Made by a program: the position numbers and the translations under genes. From Paraburkholderia sp. C35 (GTDB lineage: Bacteria > Pseudomonadota > Gammaproteobacteria > Burkholderiales > Burkholderiaceae), in NCBI RefSeq assembly GCF_003121405.1, contig NZ_QBUY01000006.1:124001-188000 (forward strand): a stretch of DNA of 64,000 nucleotides. Reading direction: 5' to 3'. The first letter of the stretch is position 1, and each line of letters begins with the position of its first letter. This document shows positions 34,612-42,955 of this stretch, in pieces. The notes under the pieces are model-generated. The model saw only the letters and a list, made by a program, of their open reading frames with translations, had not been told where the DNA came from and made no database searches.

Positions 34612-35049
34612 TCAGCTGGCAGCCGACACCGCCGCACGCAGCCCAAGCAGATAGCTGTCGATCCCCAGGCCGCAAATCTGCCCCTTCACGATTTCGGCGA
34701 ATACCGATTGATGGCGAAATGCTTCGCGCGCGTGGATATTCGACATGTGAATCTCGATGACGGGGACAGTGAGTATCGCAAGCGCGTCGCGAATGCCGTA
34801 GCTGTAGTGCGTCCACGCGCCTGCGTTGATCATCACGCCATCTACCTTGTCCAGAAAGCCCTGATGAATCCGCAGGCACATATCGCCTTCGCTATTCGTC
34901 TGGTAGCTTTGCACCGACACACCAAGTTCCCTGGCCAGCGCCTGTAGCGCACCATCGATATCGTCCAGCGTGACGGTTCCGTATTGCACCGGGTCGCGCT
35001 TGCCAAACATGTTGTGATTGATACCGTGAAGCATAAGAAACTGTTTCAT
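34612..35049 (-). CDS. Type II 3-dehydroquinate-dehydratase-like protein (divergent AroQ)
   Basis: A 145-residue protein of the type II dehydroquinase family, which normally removes water from 3-dehydroquinate. The flavodoxin-like fold and the late motifs are conserved (EIHMSNIHAREAFRHQS with catalytic His; KRDPVQYG with the Arg/Tyr loop). Two usually strict motifs differ: the first loop reads GINHNMFG, where classical AroQ has GPNLNLLG, and NAGAWTH replaces NPGAYTH. So it may act on a related substrate. It is the last gene of the CoA-transferase operon, 24 bases after the Gfo/Idh/MocA gene. Confidence 0.85.
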   Translation of the reverse strand: MKQFLMLHGINHNMFGKRDPVQYGTVTLDDIDGALQALARELGVSVQSYQTNSEGDMCLRIHQGFLDKVDGVMINAGAWTHYSYGIRDALAILTVPVIEIHMSNIHAREAFRHQSVFAEIVKGQICGLGIDSYLLGLRAAVSAAS

Positions 35050-35073
35050 GATGCATTCCGCCTGGTTGAGAAC

Positions 35074-36138
35074 TCAAAGTACCCGCATATCCGATTCGAT
35101 CTCGACTGCTGAACCGGTTCGTGCAGCGAGCACGATTGCCTCGGTCACGCGCAGATTCTGTAACCCGTCGCGTGCCGTGACGATGGGTTTCGCCTCGCCT
35201 CGCACTACCTGACCGAAGTGCTCCATCTGATGCATGAGCGGATCGTCACGCGTCACATCGGCGACGCTCACATCGAAAGGCTTCCACCACGAACGGTCTT
35301 CTGCTTTCGCATAGGTCTTTATCCGCATGGTCGGAATGGCAAGCGATCCGAATGTGCCAGCAATCGTGTAGCAGTCTTCGTCCGCATAAGAGGGATACGC
35401 CTTGTTCTCTCCCGATGTCTGCTCCCAGCTTCTTGCACTGGCCGCCGTATCGGACAGAAGGAAAGTGCCAAGTGCGCCGCTTTTAAATCGCAGGCTGATC
35501 GCCACCGTGTCCTCGACGCGAAAGCCTCGCGTCGCATTCGACGAAAAGGCTTGCACCGCTATGACGTCGCCACACAGCATGCGAAGGTTGTGTACTTCAT
35601 GAATCATATTGAGCAGGATCGGTCCGGCTCCGGGTTCTTTACGCCAAGGCGCTTCTACATAGTAATGATCGGGTTTGAAGAACATCGCGCTGCCCATGAC
35701 GCCAACAATTGCGCCGATGCGGCCTTCGTCGATCAGCGCTTTTGCGCGAGCCATGATCGGACTGTGAGCGCGGTGATGGCCAATCAGTATCTTCGCGTCG
35801 AGTTCGTCGGCCATGGCGACGAGTCTTTCTGCTTCCTCGACTGTCGGCGCAACCGGCTTTTCGAGCAAAACAGGCACGCCCGACTGCATGCATTGGATCG
35901 CATGCTCGACGTGCAACTGGTTAGGCGTGGCAAGCACGACGCCATCCGGGCGTTCGCTCGCGAATAGCTCATCGAGCGAACGGAAATGCGGCACCCGAGC
36001 CTCCGCTGCGATCCCGGCAGCCACTTCCGACGGATCCACTACCGCGGCCAGCTCACAACTCGAACTGGCCTGAACCACGCGGATATGCTCTCTTCCAATG
36101 TATCCGGCACCCGCCACTGCAATACGTGTCTTGCTCAA
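35074..36138 (-). CDS. Gfo/Idh/MocA-family oxidoreductase
   Basis: A 354-residue NAD(P)-dependent dehydrogenase: Rossmann motif VAGAGYIGREH (residues 8-18), ATPNQLHVEHAIQCMQSG and the family's LLEKPVAPT (EKP, about 100). The C-terminal alpha/beta domain carries NMIHEVHNLRMLCGD, where the catalytic His is expected. Members oxidise inositol, glucose derivatives, cyclitols or quinate-like compounds. It lies 50 bases after the AroE-like gene and before the AroQ-like gene, in the same operon, so a cyclitol- or shikimate-like substrate is plausible. Confidence 0.88.
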   Translation of the reverse strand: MSKTRIAVAGAGYIGREHIRVVQASSSCELAAVVDPSEVAAGIAAEARVPHFRSLDELFASERPDGVVLATPNQLHVEHAIQCMQSGVPVLLEKPVAPTVEEAERLVAMADELDAKILIGHHRAHSPIMARAKALIDEGRIGAIVGVMGSAMFFKPDHYYVEAPWRKEPGAGPILLNMIHEVHNLRMLCGDVIAVQAFSSNATRGFRVEDTVAISLRFKSGALGTFLLSDTAASARSWEQTSGENKAYPSYADEDCYTIAGTFGSLAIPTMRIKTYAKAEDRSWWKPFDVSVADVTRDDPLMHQMEHFGQVVRGEAKPIVTARDGLQNLRVTEAIVLAARTGSAVEIESDMRVL

Positions 36139-36188
36139 TTGAACTCTCCGATAACATCAAATGCGTAGTCGATATGTGTGCGTAGACT

Positions 36189-37022
36189 TCAATCGAGCGG
36201 AACCGTCAGACGGTCGATGACAGCACGCGTCTGCGGCCGCACGCCTCGCCACCACGCAAACGCCTCGGCCGCCTGCTCGACCAGCATGCCGACACCGTCG
36301 GCGATGACCGGCACGCCCGCAACGCGCGCAAGCCGCAGAAACGGCGTGAGCCGCTTTCCGTACGCAAGCTCGTACGCGGCACCCGTGGTGCTGAACACAG
36401 TCGATGGAACGGGCGGCAGGTCGCCTGTCAGACTCGCCGAGGTGGCGTTCACGACGAGGTCGAATTGCCCCATCTTCTCCAGTTCAGCGTAACCGCATGC
36501 CACCAGAGAAACGTCCGCAGCGACCTCGTTCACCAGCGCTTTGACTTTCGATACATCCCGGTTCGCAAGCACCAGTTCACGCGGGCCTGCCGCGATGAAC
36601 GGCAGCAACGCCCCGCGCACGGCGCCACCGGACCCGAGCATGAGCACACGCTTGCCGGCCATCGGCTGAGCGAGGTTCACTTCGATATCGCGCACCAGAC
36701 CGACGCCGTCGAAGTTCTCTGCAATGATCCGGCCGTGTTCGAACTTCATCGCGTTCACGGCGCCTGCGAGCCTTGCCCGCTCGCTGCATTCATCGGCCAT
36801 CGAAAACGCCTGCAGCTTGAAGGGCGCAGTGACGTTCATGCCCTTGCCGCCCGCATCGATGAACGCTCGCACCGCTTCAGCAAAACCTTCTGGTGGCTGC
36901 GTCGGCCCCTCGATAGCGACATACGACATGTCCTGACCGCTCGCCTCTGCAAAGAGGCCGTGAATCAAAGGAGATTTGGTGTGTCCGATCGGATTGCCGA
37001 TCACCGCGTATTGATCTGCCAT
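36189..37022 (-). CDS. Shikimate/quinate dehydrogenase-like protein (AroE family)
   Basis: A 277-residue protein close in length and order of motifs to E. coli AroE: YAVIGNPIGHTKSPLIHGLF (substrate loop, SKSP changed to TKSP), GKGMNVTAPFKLQAF with the catalytic Lys, AGAVNAM, NFDGVGLV (usually NTDG), LGSGGAVRGALLPF for NADP, and the terminal ADGVGMLVEQAAEAFAWWRGV. Its location in a catabolic operon suggests a degradative or substrate-shifted paralogue. It overlaps the CoA-transferase gene by one base (TGATG). The reaction is presumably NAD(P)-linked oxidation or reduction of a shikimate-like alcohol. Confidence 0.88.
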   Translation of the reverse strand: MADQYAVIGNPIGHTKSPLIHGLFAEASGQDMSYVAIEGPTQPPEGFAEAVRAFIDAGGKGMNVTAPFKLQAFSMADECSERARLAGAVNAMKFEHGRIIAENFDGVGLVRDIEVNLAQPMAGKRVLMLGSGGAVRGALLPFIAAGPRELVLANRDVSKVKALVNEVAADVSLVACGYAELEKMGQFDLVVNATSASLTGDLPPVPSTVFSTTGAAYELAYGKRLTPFLRLARVAGVPVIADGVGMLVEQAAEAFAWWRGVRPQTRAVIDRLTVPLD

Positions 37023-38242
37023 CACAGTCTCTCCTTCGAATACAGCACGCCCGCCGTCTGCATCGCATCGATCTCGGCGGCACTGAAGCCTAACGACTGC
37101 GCCACTTCTGCGTTGTGCTGACCGAGATCCGGTCCAACCTCTCGAATCGACGTATCGCAACCGGAGAAACGAAACGGAAGATTGGGCAGGCGCAGCTTGC
37201 CGAAACGTGGATGGTCCTGCTCGATCACCATGCCGCGCGCGATGATTTGCGGATCAGCCACGACCTCGTCGATGCGCTGAACCTTGGCGCAAGGGACATC
37301 GACGCTATCGAGCAGCGCGAGCACCTCGGCGACCGGTCTTGCCGCCACCCACGGCTTCACGACAGACAGAATGGCTTCACGGTTGGCGTTGCGGCCGTTC
37401 AGGGTGTGAAATCTTGCATCCGCGCCGAAGCCCACAGGACCGCCGTGCTGCTCCAGCAACGCGGCAAAGCGCTTCCACGAATCATCGACCTGTGCAGCGA
37501 TGACGAGATCGCCGTCGGCGGCACGGAACACGCCATACAGCGTCGAGGTAGGCATATCGTGGCCGGTCTGTTCGGGCAACACGCCTTGCATCGTGTAGCA
37601 CTGCACGGCGTACTCATGCATCGATACGAGCGTGTCGTACAACGCCATGTCGATATGCTGACCCCGTCCGCTTTTCACGCGTCCAAGCAACGCGGCATTG
37701 ATCGCCGCGACTGCGTGAATGCCCGTGTACATGTCGCCGAGCGAAATGCGCATCAGCGGCGGCGGCTCACCGGGATTGCCGATCATCTGCATGATGCCGC
37801 TCTTCGCCTCGGCGATCAGGCCGAAACCCGCGCGATGTGCGTCGGGGCCCGTGTGCCCGTATGCCGAGATCGAGCAATACACCAGACCGGGATTACGCTC
37901 CGACAGCGCCGCGTAGCCGAGGCCCAGCTTGTCGAGCGCGCCGGGCCGGTAGTTTTCGATAAACACGTCGGCCGAATCGCACAGGCGGCGCATGAACTCC
38001 TTGCCGCGCGGATCTTTCATGTCGACGCTGACGCCGCGCTTGCCCATGTTCAGTTGCAGGAAGTACGCGCTTTGCTGGTCGTCGAGCACGGTGGCGTGCT
38101 GCCGCCCGGCGTCGCCGCTGCCGGGACGCTCGACCTTGATGACTTCGGCTCCGAGCGCAGCGAGACAACGTCCAACATAGGGGCCGGCGAGAAAGTGGCT
38201 GTAGTCGACTACGCGGATACCTTCGAGAGGACGGGCTTGCAT
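37022..38242 (-). CDS. CaiB/BaiF (family III) CoA-transferase
   Basis: A 406-residue protein of the family III CoA-transferase fold: LEGIRVVDYSHFLAGPYVGRCLAALGAEVIKVERPG at the N-terminus, DVFIENYRPGALDKLGLGY, and RISLGDMYTGIHA with the conserved catalytic Asp. It would move CoA between carboxylic acids, activating the pathway substrate as a thioester. It overlaps the MaoC gene upstream and the AroE-like gene downstream by one base each (TGATG), a sign of strict translational coupling. Confidence 0.92.
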   Translation of the reverse strand: MQARPLEGIRVVDYSHFLAGPYVGRCLAALGAEVIKVERPGSGDAGRQHATVLDDQQSAYFLQLNMGKRGVSVDMKDPRGKEFMRRLCDSADVFIENYRPGALDKLGLGYAALSERNPGLVYCSISAYGHTGPDAHRAGFGLIAEAKSGIMQMIGNPGEPPPLMRISLGDMYTGIHAVAAINAALLGRVKSGRGQHIDMALYDTLVSMHEYAVQCYTMQGVLPEQTGHDMPTSTLYGVFRAADGDLVIAAQVDDSWKRFAALLEQHGGPVGFGADARFHTLNGRNANREAILSVVKPWVAARPVAEVLALLDSVDVPCAKVQRIDEVVADPQIIARGMVIEQDHPRFGKLRLPNLPFRFSGCDTSIREVGPDLGQHNAEVAQSLGFSAAEIDAMQTAGVLYSKERL

Positions 38243-38700
38243 CAGTTCGCTCCCGGACGGCGCGGCACCATCAGACGATGTTCGCCACGCTGGACGACCT
38301 CGCCGTGCTGATTGATCAACTCCGACGGCAACACGACGATGCCCCAGCCCGGACGACTCTTGCTGGCGCGCATGGCGCCAACGCTGAACTTTACGTGCAG
38401 CACGTCGTTCACCTTGATCGGCAGCAGAAAATCCCATGTCCAGCCGAGCGACATGCCAGGCAGGAAGCGATAATCGCTCTGCGTTTTCAGGCCGTCCGCA
38501 ATCGACAAGCCAAACAGGCCATGCGCGACGATCGAACCGAAATGACTGGCGTTGGCGTAGTCCTCGTCGACGTGCACGGGTGTGTGGTCGCCGGTGAGAT
38601 CGGCATACGCGAGAATGCGTTCCCGGGTAACGGTATAGGTGGGGCTGACGCACGTATCGCCTTCGTTGGCGTCGTCCCAGTACTTTTCGATCGTGCTCAT
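38242..38700 (-). CDS. MaoC-family (R)-enoyl-CoA hydratase-like protein
   Basis: A 152-residue single hot-dog-fold MaoC dehydratase. The hydratase-2 motif is visible: AYADLTGDHTPVHVDEDYANAS with the catalytic Asp and His, followed by HFGSIVAHGLFGLSIADGL. Members hydrate or dehydrate acyl-CoA thioesters, including mesaconyl-CoA. With the adjacent CoA-transferase this makes an activation/hydration module. The start at 38700 lies one base from the stop of the VOC gene. Confidence 0.88.
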   Translation of the reverse strand: MSTIEKYWDDANEGDTCVSPTYTVTRERILAYADLTGDHTPVHVDEDYANASHFGSIVAHGLFGLSIADGLKTQSDYRFLPGMSLGWTWDFLLPIKVNDVLHVKFSVGAMRASKSRPGWGIVVLPSELINQHGEVVQRGEHRLMVPRRPGAN

Positions 38701-38701
38701 G

Positions 38702-39094
38702 TCACGCCTCCGCGCGTGGATTGATCGCCAGCGCCTGCGCGACGCACGTGGCAGGTCGGGCCTGAATCAGTTCGATGGCGAGGCCGTCGGGCAGACGTAT
38801 CCAGTTGCGCCCTTGCGGCATGACTGCGACGTCGAACGCCTGCGCAGCGGCCAGCGCGGCTTCGAGGTCTTCGCACATCACGCCGAGATGCGCGAGCCGC
38901 CCTTCGGAGCCTTCATGACGCGGCTCATGGATGAACTGCATGCCGCCAAGCGTCCAGTACTGGCGCGGCGCCTCACGCGTGCCGTCCACTTCACGCAGGG
39001 TCATGCCGAGCACCTGTTCGAAGAAGCGGATGTGCCAGTGAATGTCCTTCACCCAGATCGCAACGTGTTCGAGATAAGCCTTGGAGCCGCTCAT
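38702..39094 (-). CDS. VOC-superfamily protein (glyoxalase/dioxygenase fold)
   Basis: A 130-residue protein with one VOC unit pair: YLEHVAIWVKDIHWHIRFFEQVLGM, TLGGMQFIHEP, AHLGVMCEDLEAALAAA and IRLPDGLAIELIQ. His and Glu positions compatible with a metal site (LEHVAIW, AIELIQ) are kept. Members include isomerases, epimerases, lactoylglutathione lyases and ring-cleaving dioxygenases. It overlaps the PanE-like gene by four bases (ATGA). An epimerase role on a CoA ester (methylmalonyl-CoA-epimerase-like) is possible but unproven. Confidence 0.8.
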   Translation of the reverse strand: MSGSKAYLEHVAIWVKDIHWHIRFFEQVLGMTLREVDGTREAPRQYWTLGGMQFIHEPRHEGSEGRLAHLGVMCEDLEAALAAAQAFDVAVMPQGRNWIRLPDGLAIELIQARPATCVAQALAINPRAEA

Positions 39095-40041
39095 GCTGCA
39101 ACCCCTTGCTTCTGGCGATCGGCCATCGCGCGTTCGATGCCCTTGATGCACGCCACGAGCGTCGCGTTGACCGGCGTCGGAACGCCGAGCTTTGCGCCCC
39201 AGCGAACCACCGCACCGTTGATGAAGTCGATTTCGGTCACGGAGCCTTTTTCGAGGCTCTGCAGCATCGAGGTCCTGAACGCAGGCGAAAGCCCTTCAGC
39301 CGCCAGCACCCACGCCTCTTCCGGCCGCGTCATCGAAAGACGCACGCCGGCCGCTTTCGCCGCTGCCATCGCTTCGCCAATCGCGGCCAGTGCGGTCTGT
39401 CTGAGGATCGCCTCGTCGTAGAGCTGTCCGTAGGTGAGTCCGGTGATGCCCGTCAGCGCGCCCGTCGCGACATTGACGAGCAGCTTGTCCCACATGGTGC
39501 CGAGTATGTTGTCGCTGACGGAGGTGGTCAGGCCGGAGTGGTTGAAGGCATCGGCAATGGCCTGTACTCGTGGCGTGATTTGACCGTCGAGTTCACCGAC
39601 GATGGTCAGCTTTCCCGTCACGCCGGACTGGATATGACCCGGCCCGCGCAGCACGCCGCCAACGTATGTCTTGCCCGCCAGCACACGCTCACGGCCTACG
39701 ATCTCGCTGAGCACGTCCTCGTGGCCCAGACCGTTCTGCAGCGACAAGACGAGCGTATCGGGGCCGACGAGCGCGAGCGCGCTGCGCATGGCTGAATCGG
39801 TGTGGAACGACTTGACCAGCACGATGACGAGATCCACAGGACCGGCTTCGGCGGCTTGCGTCGTAGCGAGAACCTTGACGCGACGAGAACCGTTGGCATC
39901 GTCGACCTGCAAGCCGTCGCGGCACATGGCGTCGACATGAGCGGCGGAGCGGTCGACCAGCCAGGTCTCGTGTCCGCCTTCAGTGAGCGCGGAGCCAATG
40001 GCACAACCGAGTGCGCCGGCTCCGAGAAATGCGATCTTCAT
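39091..40041 (-). CDS. 2-Dehydropantoate 2-reductase-like (PanE/ApbA) oxidoreductase
   Basis: A 316-residue protein of the ketopantoate reductase family. The nucleotide motif FLGAGALGCAIG (5-16), the catalytic Lys in MWDKLLVNVATGALTG (about 187) and the Glu/Asn region VTEIDFINGAVVRWG are all conserved. The family reduces ketopantoate with NADPH, but clusters like this use paralogues for other 2-oxo or 2-hydroxy acids. It is the first gene of the operon, directly behind the repeated LysR-type element at 40090-40121. Confidence 0.88.
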   Translation of the reverse strand: MKIAFLGAGALGCAIGSALTEGGHETWLVDRSAAHVDAMCRDGLQVDDANGSRRVKVLATTQAAEAGPVDLVIVLVKSFHTDSAMRSALALVGPDTLVLSLQNGLGHEDVLSEIVGRERVLAGKTYVGGVLRGPGHIQSGVTGKLTIVGELDGQITPRVQAIADAFNHSGLTTSVSDNILGTMWDKLLVNVATGALTGITGLTYGQLYDEAILRQTALAAIGEAMAAAKAAGVRLSMTRPEEAWVLAAEGLSPAFRTSMLQSLEKGSVTEIDFINGAVVRWGAKLGVPTPVNATLVACIKGIERAMADRQKQGVAA

Positions 40042-40089
40042 GGGTGTCTCCGTTGAATGGAGACCAAGATAAAACCCATGCGTTATTAC

Positions 40090-40121
40090 CGCAATGCAAT
40101 GGAATCAATGACGCCATTGCG
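40090..40121 (-). promoter_or_regulatory. Putative LysR operator, copy 2 of a repeated 32-bp element
   Basis: CGCAAT (40090-40095) and ATTGCG (40116-40121) are again separated by 20 bases. Read on the minus strand it matches the element at 33553-33584 at 26 of 32 positions, including the 12-base end CATTGCATTGCG. A further palindrome GCAATATTGC (40126-40135) is adjacent. It lies 48 bases before the PanE-like start, in the only sizeable gap of this operon. Confidence 0.7.
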
Positions 40122-40167
40122 TTTCGCAATATTGCTTTGCGGAGGAGTTACTACTTTCTTCTTCGCA

Positions 40168-41976
40168 TCAGATAGCGCGTTCGGAACGCGAGCCATCCGG
40201 CTCCGCGCTTTGCGCGTGCAGTTCGCCGAACTGGAGTGCTGCAAGCTGCGCGTAAAGCGGCGAGCGCTTCAGAAGCTCGGCGTGGCGTCCTTGCGCAACG
40301 ATGCGCCCCTGATCCAGCACGATGATCCGGTCCGCCTGCTGCACAGTGGCAAGTCGGTGAGCGATGACGAGCGTCGTGCGATTCAACGCGGCATTGTCCA
40401 GCGCCGTCTGCACGAGGCGTTCGCTGGCCGCATCGAGTGCGCTGGTCGCTTCATCGAGCAGCAGGATAGGCGGGTTCTTCAGAATCGCGCGGGCGATCGC
40501 CAGGCGTTGACGTTGTCCGCCGGACAGCCGCACGCCGCGCTCGCCCAGAAACGTGTCATAACCTTGCGGCAGTTCGTCGATAAAGCTCGCTGCAGCCGCC
40601 ATCTCAGCCGCGCGTTGCACCTCCGCGAACGTGGCATCGGGCATCCCATAGCGGATGTTGTCGAGCACGCTGCCCGAAAAGATCACTGATTCCTGCAGCA
40701 CGACGCCAATCGCCTTGCGCAGCGATGCCAGCGAAACCTGATTGGGCGGCACACCGTTGATCAGCACATTGCCGGCCTGCGGATCGTAAAAGCGCAACAG
40801 CAGCTGAAACAGCGTGGTCTTGCCCGCGCCGGAGGGGCCGACCAGCGCGACATGCTCGCCCGGACGCACATCGAGCGAGAAGCCGGCAAGCGCATTGATA
40901 CCGGGACGCGATGGATACGAAAAGCTGACGTTTTCGAACCGGATGCCGTCCCCGTGCGTGGGCAGCGGCACAACCGTTTCCGCCTCGACCACGGGCGAAC
41001 GCGCGGCCAGCAATTGCAGCAGCCGCTCCGTCGCACCGGCAGCACGCTGCAGATCGCCCCATACTTCGGCGACTGCGCCCACGGCGCCCGCCGTGAAGAC
41101 GGCGTAGAGGATGAACTGCGACAGCTGGCCCGCCGTCATGTGCCCGGCCAGCACCTGCTGGGCACCGAGCCACAGCACGAACACAATGGCTGCGAACACG
41201 AACACGATCACCACGGCCGTCAGCGATGCGCGGGCGCGGATACGCGTGAGCGCCGTATCGAAGGCAAGTTCCACTGCGCCGCCGAAACGCTTCGCTTCGT
41301 GTTGTTCCTGCGTGTACGACTGCACGGTCGGCATCGCGTTGAGCACTTCGCCCGCCAGCGCGCTTGCGTTCGCAATCTTGTCCTGGCTCGCGCGGGACAG
41401 CCGCCGCACGCGGCGTCCGAAGATCACGATAGGCGCGACCACCACGACCAGCGTCACGATGATGTAACCCGACAGCACCGGGCACGTCGCAACCAGCATC
41501 CCGACGCCGCCGACAGCCAGCAGAAGATTGCGCAGCCCAAGCGAAAGGCTCGTGCCGACCACGGCCTGGATCAGCGTCGTATCGGTGGTGAGCCGCGACA
41601 GCACTTCGCCCGTCTGCGTGGTTTCGAAGAACTGCGGGCTCATCCGCATGACATGGTCGTAGACGGCGCGCCGCAGATCGGCCGTGACGCGTTCCCCGAG
41701 CCACGAAACCCAGTAGAACCGAAGCGCCGTTGCGGCAGCGAGGATCAGGGACACCACGAACAGTGCGATGAAATAGCGATCGATATGCGTCCGGTCGCCG
41801 CTCGCAAAACCGCGATCGATCAGGTATTTGAACGCCACGGGCAACGCCAGCGTCGCGCCCGCCGACGTCAGGAGCGCGAGAAACGCGAGCGCCCAGCGCT
41901 TCGCATAGGGACGCAGGAACGGCAGCAGGGCGAACAGCGGAGCGACGCGTCGCGTGCGCGCGGCGGTATCTGACAT
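40168..41976 (-). CDS. ABC exporter, fused permease and ATPase (MsbA/LmrA-like)
   Basis: A 602-residue half-transporter. Six N-terminal membrane helices (about 20-300) are followed by an ATPase domain with Walker A GPSGAGKTTLFQLLLRFYDP, signature LSGGQRQRLAIARAIL, Walker B ILLLDEATSAL and the switch His of VIAHRLATV. It would work as a homodimer exporting lipids or hydrophobic compounds. The start at 41976 is preferred over 42000. It lies directly upstream of the PanE operon on the same strand but is separated by 126 bases of promoter-like DNA, so I treat it as independent. Confidence 0.92.
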   Translation of the reverse strand: MSDTAARTRRVAPLFALLPFLRPYAKRWALAFLALLTSAGATLALPVAFKYLIDRGFASGDRTHIDRYFIALFVVSLILAAATALRFYWVSWLGERVTADLRRAVYDHVMRMSPQFFETTQTGEVLSRLTTDTTLIQAVVGTSLSLGLRNLLLAVGGVGMLVATCPVLSGYIIVTLVVVVAPIVIFGRRVRRLSRASQDKIANASALAGEVLNAMPTVQSYTQEQHEAKRFGGAVELAFDTALTRIRARASLTAVVIVFVFAAIVFVLWLGAQQVLAGHMTAGQLSQFILYAVFTAGAVGAVAEVWGDLQRAAGATERLLQLLAARSPVVEAETVVPLPTHGDGIRFENVSFSYPSRPGINALAGFSLDVRPGEHVALVGPSGAGKTTLFQLLLRFYDPQAGNVLINGVPPNQVSLASLRKAIGVVLQESVIFSGSVLDNIRYGMPDATFAEVQRAAEMAAAASFIDELPQGYDTFLGERGVRLSGGQRQRLAIARAILKNPPILLLDEATSALDAASERLVQTALDNAALNRTTLVIAHRLATVQQADRIIVLDQGRIVAQGRHAELLKRSPLYAQLAALQFGELHAQSAEPDGSRSERAI

Positions 41977-42079
41977 CGGAGTTTCCAGGTGTGGGGGCAA
42001 CAGCCATATTGTGGCAGCCCGCGGGTTCGAACATGTGTCGCGCCGACTGCGACTGTGCGAGGTTGCCTGTTGCGTTCGC

Positions 42080-42304
42080 CTACGCGCCGCGCTGGCGGCT
42101 TCGATCGAGCCGCGCAGCGGCTTCCAGCAGATGCACGCCGGCAGGCGTCAGCATAGGACGGCGCCGGCCACCGGCGCGCGTTTCGACAGCGATAAGCTGA
42201 CAATCGAGCAAAGTATCGAGTTCGACACGCGTCGTGTCGAGCTGATCAGGCGCACTGCTTACCAGCATCAGCGTCGCCAGTTCATGTGGACTGAGCATGA
42301 TCAT
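42080..42304 (-). CDS. Hypothetical small winged-helix-like protein
   Basis: A 74-residue protein. MLSPHELATLMLVSSAPDQ, then LDTLLDCQLIAVETRAGGRRRPMLTPAGVHLLEAA, has the look of a small winged-helix domain (helix, recognition helix, wing, and a LTPAG terminal helix as in MarR proteins). GAGG precedes the ATG by about nine bases. It follows the ferredoxin gene by 27 bases on the same strand and may belong to the ECF-sigma group. DNA binding is a guess from the pattern. Confidence 0.5.
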   Translation of the reverse strand: MIMLSPHELATLMLVSSAPDQLDTTRVELDTLLDCQLIAVETRAGGRRRPMLTPAGVHLLEAAARLDRSRQRGA

Positions 42305-42331
42305 GGTTGAACCTCGGTGTCGAACGGTGCG

Positions 42332-42628
42332 TCAGCGCATTCTGACCAGCGTGATCGCGTGCTCCGGGCACGCCGACACGCACAGTCCACACGCACGGCA
42401 CGCGTCGGCGCGCGGCGCGTAGGCGACCTTCATGCCGTGCACGCGCAGCTTGAACCGTTGCAGCGGACGGAGCGCCTGATAGTCGGCTGCGTCGATGCGG
42501 CGAATATCGAATACCTGCTCGGGGCAAACGGCGGCGCAATCGGCCTTGCCTTCGCAGCGGGCGAAGTCGACGCTCGGCACGATCACGCCCGGCGGCTGCT
42601 TGCAGGCAGACGTGGCATCGCGCGTCAT
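42332..42628 (-). CDS. Ferredoxin with two 4Fe-4S motifs
   Basis: A 98-residue protein with two cysteine clusters: CEGKADCAAVCP near residue 24 (C-x5-C-x3-C-P) and CRACGLCVSACP near residue 76 (the standard C-x2-C-x2-C-x3-C-P). The first motif departs from the usual spacing, as in 3Fe-4S/4Fe-4S or 7Fe ferredoxins. It would carry electrons for an unidentified oxidoreductase. The start at 42628 overlaps the stop of the upstream membrane protein by four bases (ATGA). Confidence 0.85.
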   Translation of the reverse strand: MTRDATSACKQPPGVIVPSVDFARCEGKADCAAVCPEQVFDIRRIDAADYQALRPLQRFKLRVHGMKVAYAPRADACRACGLCVSACPEHAITLVRMR

Positions 42629-42939
42629 ATGCCTGCTCCCTCGTTGGGGCGCGACGCCGAGGTCGCATCGTTGCGCAGGCGCTCGCGTTCCTGCTGCGTC
42701 ATCTGCTGCCAGTGACGCCATTGCCTGGCTTTGTAGCAACCGCCATGTCCGCGAAACCCGCCAAACAGAATCCGGCAGAGCACCAGCAGACCGATCGCGC
42801 GCGGATAGTCGATGACATGCGCATCGACGACGAGCGTCGGGATGATCCAGTTCCACAGTCTCATGACGATCCAGCCCAGCAGCGCGATGATGATCAACAG
42901 CAATAGCGCCTTGGCGAAAAATTTGCGGCGAAACCTCAT
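42625..42939 (-). CDS. Small membrane protein in ECF-sigma operon
   Basis: A 104-residue protein starting at 42939 with AAGGAG at ideal spacing. Residues 8-35 form one or two close hydrophobic helices (FFAKALLLLIIIALLGWIVMRLWNWIIPTLVV), with another near 45-62 (YPRAIGLLVLCRILFGGF). The tail is hydrophilic and rich in Arg/Gln (HWQQMTQQERERLRND). It is 16 bases downstream of the ECF sigma gene, the place normally held by an anti-sigma factor, so it may serve that purpose, although no zinc-binding HxxxCxxC motif is seen. Overlaps the ferredoxin gene. Confidence 0.7.
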   Translation of the reverse strand: MRFRRKFFAKALLLLIIIALLGWIVMRLWNWIIPTLVVDAHVIDYPRAIGLLVLCRILFGGFRGHGGCYKARQWRHWQQMTQQERERLRNDATSASRPNEGAGI

Positions 42940-42955
42940 GTGATTCTCCTTTGAT

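Noticed and set aside
40604..42034. A 476-codon frame overlapping the ABC exporter
   Set aside because: Same strand but a different frame; Arg/Ala-rich low-complexity translation, while the other frame has all ABC motifs.
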